Assembly: GCF_000482245.1 (NCBI RefSeq)
Contig: NZ_AWNH01000111.1
Location: 1-33,768 of the forward strand
DNA: 33,768 bases
From: Leptolyngbya sp. Heron Island J
GTDB lineage: Bacteria; Cyanobacteriota; Cyanobacteriia; Phormidesmidales; Phormidesmidaceae
Direction: 5' to 3'
The notes under the pieces are model-generated. The model saw nothing but the letters and a program-made list of their open reading frames with translations, searched no databases and was not told the origin of the DNA. Of the stretch, positions 6,511-14,902 are shown one piece after another (the stretch's first letter is position 1; the number at the start of each line of letters is the position of its first letter). Made by a program: the position numbers and the translations under genes.

Positions 6511-6653
6511 AACGATGCCTCCAGGTTCGATAAAAATGTCTTTATTCACTCACACCTTTAAATCCGGTTCAGTAACACCCAAAATTAAAATCAGACAAAT
6601 CAACACATCAACGTCGATTCATCTATAAACAGATTTTAGCTATTCAAAATAAT

Positions 6654-6859
6654 GTGTCAATGTACAAATTACACATTTGTCAAAAATAACAATAATACAT
6701 AACTACTAAATGCCTAATATATGGACAATAACTAATTGTTTATTAAAAAAAGAGGAAAAGTGTCAATTAAAAAGACTTTAATTCGAAAAAATTTGTTTCA
6801 GCTCGACATAATAATTTTTAGCTGTCTTGACATTTTTGATTTACTCTATTGACACTTTT
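6654..6859. promoter_or_regulatory. TGTCAA/TTGACA repeat region upstream of the island
   Basis: TGTCAA occurs at 6655, 6678 and 6761 and its complement TTGACA at 6827 and 6849; three copies extend to GTGTCAAT. AAAAGTGTCAAT (6757-6768) and ATTGACACTTTT (6848-6859) are a perfect 12-bp inverted pair. The 6550-7052 gap is AT-rich and otherwise empty. These are likely operator sites for the HTH protein encoded next; the TTGACA copies could also act as -35 elements. Confidence 0.55.
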
Positions 6860-7052
6860 AGGTTGGCCATCTAATATCGTGATGACACATAAATATTGGT
6901 GAATGTTTTTGGGTGCCATTTAATCTGACAGATAAGACATCTATATATAGAAATCGTGTTTGCCAGAGCAGGTACAACTAAAAATCAGATCACAAGACTG
7001 TCATCCAGTTGATCTGATTTCGCACTCATAGTTAGTTCAAGGAACATCATCC

Positions 7053-9671
7053 ATGGCCAATCCAAAGCCGACAAAAGCCATCCATATATATGAGGAGAAA
7101 TACAGGGAACAAAAGTCTCGGATTTGGAAGGGATTTAATCAATACCTGGGGACACTCCAGGATGCCTATGATGTCACCGTCAAAGAATTAGCCGATGGTC
7201 TAATGATTAGTCGTCAAAAGTTCTATGACTTTAGGGCTGCTCCTGAAAAGGGATTGTCAATTGATCAGACAGCACTGATAATCCTGTGGGAATGTTTGAG
7301 CGATCCTGGCAATCTCAAAGATAAACGGATGTCAGCAGAGATAAGAAAGAAGCGGGAGACTTTACGGCAAGAAGGACCTAATCATTTATTAAAAGCTGCT
7401 GGCTTCTCAGCTATAGAAAATGACGAGGAATCAGAAAGGAAGGAAAAAGCCACACTGAAAACTGATACAAGCCTCGATCGCATTAAAGCAAGACTCAATA
7501 GCTCATGGATTGAAGATGGTCTTCGTAAAGCTCAAATTATTGATTCTATTTTTGATCTTGTTAAAGACAAAGGGCGGTTAGACAAAACATTACACACCCA
7601 ACCTATCAGCGCGATAGAAGCCCTAGGCTGGTTAGAAGGGCATCCACTAGATGTCACTGACCAGGACGTGCTCCGCATGTATAAGGACGAAATTCGTAGG
7701 CTGGCTCGGTCTGGGAAAAATCAGTTTGTTGGGGCTGAACTGTTTGAGCTCTACCAAAACATACTGGAATACCTATCGATCGATAGTTACGGCAGTAAAG
7801 GAATGCGCATTACTAGCTGCCAGTTTCGCATTCTATCGGCACCACTCCCGGCTTCAGTACAGGATATATTTGAAGAATTTAGCCAAATCTATCAGAACGC
7901 AGAAATCGCATTACTACAGTTGTTGTGTAATCTCACAGATTTTGATCCTAATGCACTATCGCAGGCTGAATTGTTTACACCAGTGGTTCGAGCTCAGATC
8001 ACCAGCTATTTAGACGATGGAAAAAAAGAAAAACTAGACGATAGAAAGAAAGAAAAAATTGTCTGGAGATATAGCTCTACCGGAACCCACCTTGAAAATA
8101 TGCTATCTGCCATCAAACTGGGACTGGGACACTCCTTAGAAATGACAGGATTTTCAATCCATGCAATGGGACCTACGGCCAAAAGTCTGGCACGGGTCTC
8201 CATTGGATTAGCTGAACGCAATGATGATGGCACAGTTGGCAACGTCTACCAGGGATGGTGGGTCGGATCTAATGCCATTATATCGGTGTTGACAGCAGCT
8301 GTGATTGCCACCAAGGATTGGCTATATAGCCAGGCCGCTAGCCGCTCTCATTACTTTACCACTTGTAAGCAACTAGGGGACATCGACAATAAGCTTTATC
8401 TCATCCGTGAAAATGTACATGAGTTCTTTTTTCGAAGTGTCAGCGATTACTTTAAAAATTCTGAGTATTCTGACGAAGAAACCTTTTTCAAGACTGCAGA
8501 AACTCGGATTTTAGAAATCGAGAACGGTTTAAGCGTAGAACAACAGCAGCCTTCCTTTAGGGATCGCAACCAGGCATTAAAAAATAGACTGTTCAAGACC
8601 AAATTAACGCGCATGCGCTTGGCTCTGAAAAAATCTGCTATCGGCGCAGCAACCCACAATCTTGATGACGTCAAGTCATTCATCGCCACTTACGAAAACG
8701 ATAACCTCTCAAAAGACTATGAGTCAGAAGAAGAGGCTTATCGCCATATCCTCTTCCTACAGGCATCCGAGTGTGTGATGCTATATAACTTCTATGCAGG
8801 GGATCGAGAGTTTCTAAATGGAAAACTGTGGCGATATCGTCCTCGATATAAGTACGAAAACGGCCTGAAAAAACTAGGCAAGTATATTAAAGCGGTAGGA
8901 GCGCTCAACTTTGATACCTTCTCCTGCGCATCCCAAGTCTTTGGCAATATCGGCATTTTAGAGCTTTATATGGCCCAAGAAAAAGACACTCAGTTTTTAC
9001 AACAAGCTGCCGAAAATTTACTATGGGCTGCCCACTACTCACAGCGGATTGGCTACGTCAGACGGGCCACCTACTGGTTAACCCACGCTAGCCGCGTTTA
9101 TTGTCGGTTAGGAGAACTAGAAAAGTCTGAACGACTTTCTACAATTGCCCAAGCTGCTGCAAATTCAGTCCATCAAGACCATCAAGAAGAGCTAGAGTAC
9201 GACTCTAGATTTAAAGATTTTATCGCTGCCATTAAAACCCTGACAGAGGGGGAACGATTCCTTGCTAACCAGGAGCCAACGAAGGCAATTTTATCTTTTT
9301 TGAACGCATTAGATGTCTTTGTGAATATTCACGCTACGGATCGACTCACAGCAGATACACTCTATGGTTTATACAGGGCCTCTCAGGTTGTTGACGATGA
9401 AGTTGGCCATGTCTTTGAAATTCTCAAAGATAATTTTGAATATACTCAACCAGACCCAGGTATGAGGGCTATTCTCGAAAAAATCATTCAGTCCTTAAAG
9501 CAAATTCCCCCTGAAGCTTCTTGGAAATCAATCTCTCCAAAATTTAAAGAGCTTGCAAAATCAATCTGGCATCACTGGGTAGAAGAAGGCAGCGAGGCAT
9601 CAGAAACCCATCCTATTGAAGATGCTATGGACCGAGATCAATTCCTAATCGCTGTCAAAAAATCTGACTAG
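7053..9671 (+). CDS. Large HTH protein with helical repeats, island paralogue A
   Basis: 872 residues. An XRE-like helix-turn-helix is visible at about 41-60 (TVKELADGLMISRQKFYDF). The rest is soluble and mostly helical; the C-terminal third has TPR-like helix pairs (about 655-700, ENLLWAAHYSQRIG ... ASRVYCRLGELEKS). The protein is collinear over its full length with the product of 12013-14610: shared marks are the HTH, a W-Y-S-S-x-T-H-x-E-N-M motif (~337-350), ASRVYCRLG (~685) and an end of the type IWHHW ... HPIEDxM. No P-loop or catalytic motif is visible. AAGGA precedes the ATG. First gene of an apparent operon with the ThDP enzyme and the cupin. Family not recognised; a sensor-regulator is an inference. 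Confidence 0.8.
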   Translation: MANPKPTKAIHIYEEKYREQKSRIWKGFNQYLGTLQDAYDVTVKELADGLMISRQKFYDFRAAPEKGLSIDQTALIILWECLSDPGNLKDKRMSAEIRKKRETLRQEGPNHLLKAAGFSAIENDEESERKEKATLKTDTSLDRIKARLNSSWIEDGLRKAQIIDSIFDLVKDKGRLDKTLHTQPISAIEALGWLEGHPLDVTDQDVLRMYKDEIRRLARSGKNQFVGAELFELYQNILEYLSIDSYGSKGMRITSCQFRILSAPLPASVQDIFEEFSQIYQNAEIALLQLLCNLTDFDPNALSQAELFTPVVRAQITSYLDDGKKEKLDDRKKEKIVWRYSSTGTHLENMLSAIKLGLGHSLEMTGFSIHAMGPTAKSLARVSIGLAERNDDGTVGNVYQGWWVGSNAIISVLTAAVIATKDWLYSQAASRSHYFTTCKQLGDIDNKLYLIRENVHEFFFRSVSDYFKNSEYSDEETFFKTAETRILEIENGLSVEQQQPSFRDRNQALKNRLFKTKLTRMRLALKKSAIGAATHNLDDVKSFIATYENDNLSKDYESEEEAYRHILFLQASECVMLYNFYAGDREFLNGKLWRYRPRYKYENGLKKLGKYIKAVGALNFDTFSCASQVFGNIGILELYMAQEKDTQFLQQAAENLLWAAHYSQRIGYVRRATYWLTHASRVYCRLGELEKSERLSTIAQAAANSVHQDHQEELEYDSRFKDFIAAIKTLTEGERFLANQEPTKAILSFLNALDVFVNIHATDRLTADTLYGLYRASQVVDDEVGHVFEILKDNFEYTQPDPGMRAILEKIIQSLKQIPPEASWKSISPKFKELAKSIWHHWVEEGSEASETHPIEDAMDRDQFLIAVKKSD

Positions 9672-9729
9672 GACAAAGCATTGCGTCATGGATAAATCCA
9701 AATGTATTCAGATGATTGGAGGAGATATT

Positions 9730-11442
9730 ATGTACAAGAAAGCCAAATATACTCGAGCCTCAGCGCTACAGACCAAAAAATTAGTCAGCAACAATACCCG
9801 ATATTTCGGGGTAGCTCACAACAATATTACAGGTACAAAGCCATCAGATTTTTTTACACGGTCATCTCATCAGCCTTGGTGGCCAACGTCCAAAAAGAAA
9901 GAATCACAGAGTGCTGCTGAATTACTGGTGAAATGCCTTGAGGCTAAAAATGTTCATTTTGTTTTTGGCCAACTTAGAGACAGTAAGTCTTTACTGGAGC
10001 AGGCCCTCCATCAGTCGTCAATTCAGTTTATTCCCACCCGCCATAGTGGAGAAGCTGCTTCCATGGCTCATGTTCACAGCCGCTTTACTGGTCAGGCAGG
10101 AGTCTGTCTTGCGACATCAATGCAAAGCATACTCAATTCTTTGCCTGCTGTGGCTGTGGCTAATCTCAATAATATTCCTCTGATTTTAATTACGGAGCAA
10201 TCAATCAGTAATTATCTTGCCATCAATACGCAGGAAAATCTAAATCTGAACAACATAATTGCTCCGGTAACTCAATGGAGTCATCAAATTGATCATCCTG
10301 TAGATATACCAGAGGTTGTTCATAAAGCGTTTGCACAAGCAGAAATAGGAACCGATATAAAACTGCCAGGAGCAGTGCATATTAACTTACCGACAACAAC
10401 AGCAATAAGGTCAACTTCAGCGACGCCTCTCAAACTTGTTACGGAGAAAAAGGTTAACCCAAATACTAAACTCTTGAGCCAAGCAGCACAATGGATCAGT
10501 AGAGTGGACCATCCCATAATTTTGGTTGGTAGTGGTGCTATTCAATCAGAGGGTAGAAGTCAAGTAATTAAACTTGCTACACAGCTAGAAATTCCAGTCG
10601 CTAATACAGTGATGGCCAAAGGGATAATCCCTGAGAATCATCCTCTTTCTGTAGGGACCGTAGCCTCATCAAAGGACTATAGTCGCTATGGCTTTGATTG
10701 GGCTGACCTCGTAATTACAATAGGGTGCCACCCAACAGAATGTACTCCTAAAGACTGGAATCCTGATGGGGATATTCCTACACTTCACATCGGTCAATCA
10801 TCTGCTGAAATTACTCCCTACTATCATCCTACTCTCGAACTCGTGGGTAATCTTCCAGAAACTTTAGCTGCTTTTCTAAACCGGGCGAATCGGCAGGATA
10901 AATACAAGGTAGCTTCCCCCAAGGGATATGCAATCAGCTCGACAACTCCTCGCCAGCAAAGCCATGAAATTCAAATTCCTTGCAAACCTCAGGCCTTAAT
11001 CAAAGTCCTGCGAACAGCTCTAAAATCAGAAGATATTTTACTCTCAGATAATGGTACACATCGCGAGTGGATCATCCGTGACTATCCTTGTGAGTTACCT
11101 AACAAATGTCTTCTCTTCAACGAGTCTGCATCTACAGGATTGGTAATTTCAGGAGCGATTGCCACAAAATTGACCAATCCCCAACACAACGTACTTGCTG
11201 TGACGGGTGCTGATGGCTTTATGAAAAGCTATTCAGCACTTGAACCAGCCCAATGGCTCAAAACCCCATTTGTCACATTGATTTGCAATCAGGGCGGGTA
11301 TTATCCTAACTTTGTCGAGATCGCTAAGAGTATGGGTTTTCGGGGATATCGCATAACCAGTTCAGACGACCTGCTACCCATAGTCAAGGATTCTTTAACT
11401 CAGCAGGTTCCGATAATCATTGACTGTCCTATGGACTACTAG
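9730..11442 (+). CDS. ThDP-dependent enzyme, acetolactate-synthase-like but divergent
   Basis: 570 residues from the ATG at 9730, which has GGAGGAG five bases upstream; an in-frame ATG at 9688 lacks an SD. The three-domain ThDP layout is seen: pyrimidine-binding domain (~60-225; RHSGEAASMAH, then TSMQSILNSLPAVAVANLNNIPLI), central NAD/FAD-fold domain (PIILVGSGAIQSEGRSQV ... ), and the diphosphate-binding domain (~380-550) with GADGF ... CNQGGY for the usual GDG ... NN. In the family motif RHEQGAA the cofactor-activating Glu follows His; here that position is Ser and a Glu stands two places later. The first ~60 residues are an extra extension. It sits between the two large HTH genes. Substrate unknown; a 2-oxo acid is likely if it is active. 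Confidence 0.85.
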   Translation: MYKKAKYTRASALQTKKLVSNNTRYFGVAHNNITGTKPSDFFTRSSHQPWWPTSKKKESQSAAELLVKCLEAKNVHFVFGQLRDSKSLLEQALHQSSIQFIPTRHSGEAASMAHVHSRFTGQAGVCLATSMQSILNSLPAVAVANLNNIPLILITEQSISNYLAINTQENLNLNNIIAPVTQWSHQIDHPVDIPEVVHKAFAQAEIGTDIKLPGAVHINLPTTTAIRSTSATPLKLVTEKKVNPNTKLLSQAAQWISRVDHPIILVGSGAIQSEGRSQVIKLATQLEIPVANTVMAKGIIPENHPLSVGTVASSKDYSRYGFDWADLVITIGCHPTECTPKDWNPDGDIPTLHIGQSSAEITPYYHPTLELVGNLPETLAAFLNRANRQDKYKVASPKGYAISSTTPRQQSHEIQIPCKPQALIKVLRTALKSEDILLSDNGTHREWIIRDYPCELPNKCLLFNESASTGLVISGAIATKLTNPQHNVLAVTGADGFMKSYSALEPAQWLKTPFVTLICNQGGYYPNFVEIAKSMGFRGYRITSSDDLLPIVKDSLTQQVPIIIDCPMDY

Positions 11443-11478
11443 AAAATCTGTCTACAACATTATTAGGAGAATATTATT

Positions 11479-11940
11479 ATGAGTAAGCCTAGTCAGATCA
11501 CACTTCATCCATTGTCCTCCGAGAAATCGGGCAGCTCTGAGTTTTACGAACTGCAACGGAGCGATCAAACACTTGTAGTAGAGGTAGGTGCCGGGGTGAT
11601 TGAGGACCTATTTGTCCATCATTTCCAAACGGATCAGCTGGTGGTGGTCAAAGGCAGTCTAGTCATAGTGACATTGCAAAACCAACGTTACGAATACCAT
11701 GCTCTCAGCGAGCACACACCCACAACACTTGAGATTCCACCTGGTATTCCGCACAGTGCTATTAACTTAAGTCCTGAGCCTTGTGTGGTAGTAAATTCTG
11801 TCTTACGCCATGGTCCGCCCCATGAGCGGGATTATCAACCTACGAAGCCGCCTTTTCCATACGATATTGCTAAAGCAATGCAGCTACTGAGAACGGTCAC
11901 AGGTGATCAGTATCAGTATCCAATGCTTAAAGCTATATAA
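11479..11940 (+). CDS. Single-domain cupin protein
   Basis: 153 residues. Cupin motif 1 is reduced (LFVHHFQTDQLVVVKGSLVIV, residues 44-64; HH instead of HxH) and motif 2 is intact (EIPPGIPHSAIN, 85-96; PxG, His and Asn all present). The spacing and the D-Q-L-V-V-V-K-G segment recall the RmlC-like sugar-nucleotide epimerase branch, but the protein is too divergent for a specific call. AGGAGAAT precedes the ATG, and it lies 36 bases after the ThDP gene, so the two are surely co-transcribed. It could metabolise the product of that enzyme or bind a small ligand. Confidence 0.8.
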   Translation: MSKPSQITLHPLSSEKSGSSEFYELQRSDQTLVVEVGAGVIEDLFVHHFQTDQLVVVKGSLVIVTLQNQRYEYHALSEHTPTTLEIPPGIPHSAINLSPEPCVVVNSVLRHGPPHERDYQPTKPPFPYDIAKAMQLLRTVTGDQYQYPMLKAI

Positions 11941-12012
11941 GGGCTAAACCGCTGAGACTACATGCAAATACAAAAAAGCTCAAACACCAGAGGACAGCTG
12001 GATTGAAGAACT

Positions 12013-14610
12013 TTACCTAACAAGTTTTAGATATTTCCCCTTCTTAATCTCATCCTCCAGAGGATGTTTTGCATCCAGATTTCCAGACGATGTAACTGCC
12101 CAGTTATGCCAAATCTTTTGAGCCGCCTGCTTAAAAAATGGGGCGGCATCCGCCAGCATCATATTGCTATCTAAGCTAGAGATCGCATCAATCGCCTCAG
12201 CCACAAAATGATTACCAGTGCATTTTTGCGAAATACTGTAACACCCTAGCCAACTTCCCAGATTCACAGGCTGTTCCAAAACTTCAGCCGTACGGGCAAT
12301 ATTGTAGAGACCATCAGCGAGCAGACGTACAAACCCTAAATAGGCCGCCCCCTGAAAAGAACGGCCAAAATGGTATATTGCTGCCTGCGGGTCCTGGTCA
12401 ATAAGCAATACTTTCTCTCCACGACTAATATGGATCTCTGCCATAATCGCATCCTTATATTGATCGCCATAGCGCTGATCAATTGACTGACGAAGCAATT
12501 GATCAGTCATACAGATTAACTTATTAGCCATCCCACCATCCCCTAACCGGCAATACACCCGGCTAGCATTCGCCAACCAATGGGCCGTACGCTTACGCTC
12601 CCCTACTTTGGATGCATAATAGGCCGCTATCAGCAGGTTGTCAGCGGCCTGAACCAAGTAAACCTCTTCTGCTTCAGTGGAAAATACAAATTCTAATCGC
12701 CCTGCACGAGCATAAATTTCGGAAGCACACAGATAAACATTCGTATCCAATCGGCCACGGTATCGACGCTGAGTACCACTAGAATCAGCTCCAAAAATAT
12801 AATCTCTCAACCATTTGAGATGACTTGGAAATGAGTCTCTCCACTGCCTACCTGCAATAAATGTGTGATCTCCTGAATAGAATTTCTGCAACATTTGCTC
12901 TTGATAAAGACGCAAATTAAGAGCCACATCTTCATCAACTCCAGGCAACCGCAATGTCTTTTTAGCCTGCTTTAAAAACTCAGCAGCCTGCTTTAAGTCA
13001 CCTTCTACATGACAAGACCGAGCACAGGCAATTTGAGAAAGGCAATACTTCCTTTCCAAATTGACGCCATACCATGATTGCAAAATAGGTGTCGGAACCA
13101 AAATTTCCTGCCGTAAATGCTCAATCGGCCGTACCACGTTTTTAAGTAAATAATCCCGAGCAGGAGCCACCCTTTCCTCCTCCTGTGACTGAAGCACATA
13201 ATCACTTAGAGATTTACAACCATGGCGCAGGCAATCTGTTGCCTCAGCCATATCAGTGCATGCGTCATAATATCGAGCATAGACTTCAACATTAGGCAAC
13301 TTAGTAGTCAACCAGCTTTTCAAAGCAACTACAACGGATTGAGCCGCACCCACGACAGTGCTTTTATCCACCCAAATACCTTGATGTAACCGATCTTCTC
13401 CACGTTCCTTGAGTGTTGTAGAAGCTTTCACTAAACTGTCAACACGTCGTCCTATACTAATCGTTGAAAAGTCAACTAACTCTAGCTCTCCTTCACATCC
13501 CATGCCTTGATAAATAGCAGTAAACATATTTTCAAAGTGGGTTGCAGAGGAAGCATAACTCCAGGAAATTCGTTCGCTATGCTTCTGTTGGTTTCGATAC
13601 GTTTGAAAAATACAGGTTACCGATGCTTTTGTAACAACATCGGCAACCACACCCCTAAGATATCGCTGTCGCTCATCTGAATGACTCTCCTTCAAATAAT
13701 CATCGCCCGAAAAGCGAAGTCTAGATTCTGCATATAGAAATAACTGCATCAACTTATCTCTAAAGTCTCGATCTCCAGAATCATCTAATTCCAGAATTGA
13801 AAACGTCAAATCTGAAAATTGACATTGTGAAACCCTTATCTTGAAAACACTTTCAATCTTTCTATAGATTTTTTCATTTTCCAGTATGGATAAATAGAGC
13901 TCGAATATTTCTCGACTTTTAAGCGTATGCCTGCCTTGCCTAGTCAATTTATATATGGCTCTTCTAAATCGCTTTTCTATTGAAGGGTTTAACTCCATAT
14001 ATATATTGTTTTCAATCCACTGAGTGACCCAATCATCAATATTTTTTTCAGATAAATATTGATCAGATAATTCTTCCTCAGCAGACATCTCTGCTAAATG
14101 CTTAAGACCAAAGGTTCTCGAAATAAATTCTCTTTCTAGAAAATCAATTAAATCAATAAAATCAGTGGCATCTTGAACCGGGATCATCGATAAACCAGAC
14201 GCAATTCGCTGGATTTGTTGATAACGTTCTGGATGTGCTGATAGCTTGAGCTGCTCACCCTGAGGCAAAAATCCGGCTACTTGAAGCAACCGATCGGGAC
14301 CAGCTTTCTGTAGTATCTTACGAGCATCCTGATGTTTTACTGATAAACGTTTATTTTGTAAACCTTCTGACGATGTCAGTGCATGCCAAAGACACATTAA
14401 ATGCATTCTTTGAATGGGCAAGTCTGGCCGACTCTTCTGCATAAATGACACTAAGGGCTGGCGACTAATCGTCAATCCTTCTGCAAGCTCTATATTTGTT
14501 GCCCCTAACTCGTGCTTATATCGCTGCAATTCTTGGCGTAATTGGGCCCAATAATTGTTTTGCTCACGCTCATATTGTTTGACAGCATTATTCTCTGTTG
14601 AAAATTTCAT
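12013..14610 (-). CDS. Large HTH protein with helical repeats, island paralogue B
   Basis: 865 residues, convergent with the A-ThDP-cupin operon. HTH at about 38-56 (NIELAEGLTISRQPLVSF); WSYASSATHFENMF at ~350-363; TPR-like C-terminal region with ADNLLIAAYYASKVG and ASRVYCRLGDGG (~655-700); end of the type IWHNW ... HPLEDEI. All of these fall at the same positions as in paralogue A, so this is full-length paralogy, not a shared domain. The middle (100-330) differs most. No SD is evident before the ATG. It is divergent from the pentapeptide-repeat gene, with AGACA-type repeats in between. Presumed DNA-binding regulator with a ligand- or protein-binding superhelix; function not known. Confidence 0.8.
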   Translation of the reverse strand: MKFSTENNAVKQYEREQNNYWAQLRQELQRYKHELGATNIELAEGLTISRQPLVSFMQKSRPDLPIQRMHLMCLWHALTSSEGLQNKRLSVKHQDARKILQKAGPDRLLQVAGFLPQGEQLKLSAHPERYQQIQRIASGLSMIPVQDATDFIDLIDFLEREFISRTFGLKHLAEMSAEEELSDQYLSEKNIDDWVTQWIENNIYMELNPSIEKRFRRAIYKLTRQGRHTLKSREIFELYLSILENEKIYRKIESVFKIRVSQCQFSDLTFSILELDDSGDRDFRDKLMQLFLYAESRLRFSGDDYLKESHSDERQRYLRGVVADVVTKASVTCIFQTYRNQQKHSERISWSYASSATHFENMFTAIYQGMGCEGELELVDFSTISIGRRVDSLVKASTTLKERGEDRLHQGIWVDKSTVVGAAQSVVVALKSWLTTKLPNVEVYARYYDACTDMAEATDCLRHGCKSLSDYVLQSQEEERVAPARDYLLKNVVRPIEHLRQEILVPTPILQSWYGVNLERKYCLSQIACARSCHVEGDLKQAAEFLKQAKKTLRLPGVDEDVALNLRLYQEQMLQKFYSGDHTFIAGRQWRDSFPSHLKWLRDYIFGADSSGTQRRYRGRLDTNVYLCASEIYARAGRLEFVFSTEAEEVYLVQAADNLLIAAYYASKVGERKRTAHWLANASRVYCRLGDGGMANKLICMTDQLLRQSIDQRYGDQYKDAIMAEIHISRGEKVLLIDQDPQAAIYHFGRSFQGAAYLGFVRLLADGLYNIARTAEVLEQPVNLGSWLGCYSISQKCTGNHFVAEAIDAISSLDSNMMLADAAPFFKQAAQKIWHNWAVTSSGNLDAKHPLEDEIKKGKYLKLVR

Positions 14611-14750
14611 AGTGCAACAAAGCCATAGAACAACAGGTCTAAATCAGACTCAAACATTTTTAAACTGTGTATCAATCTCCCACAACACAAACTTCAATGT
14701 CTATGATGAAATCGGAATAGAGACCTTTCCACAGTATTCTGACTAAGAAG

Positions 14751-14868
14751 TAGACAAAACCTCTTTTTCTGTCTAAACAATAGACGAAGTTATAGGTTTA
14801 TAACTGTTTTTATTTAATTTTAGACACTTAATAGACAAATTAGTTATCCTATGTAGGTCTTTAAGACA
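14751..14868. promoter_or_regulatory. TAGACA/TGTCTA repeats in the divergent promoter region
   Basis: TAGACA or a one-base variant starts at 14751, 14781, 14821, 14832 and 14863 (AAGACA), with the inverse TGTCTA at 14770. They lie between the start of paralogue B and the pentapeptide-repeat gene in a 290-bp AT-rich gap. The core differs from the TGTCAA sites before paralogue A by one base, as expected for related regulators with shifted specificity. Operator function is inferred. Confidence 0.5.
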
Positions 14869-14902
14869 AACTCCAAAAGTTTTTCTATAGGTCAGGTGTC
14901 CT

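Noticed and set aside
6640-6930. TGTCAA/TTGACA repeats as a Tn7-like or CAST transposon end
   Set aside because: No TnsB/TnsC/TniQ or Cas gene is present and no matching second end was found; operator sites fit better.
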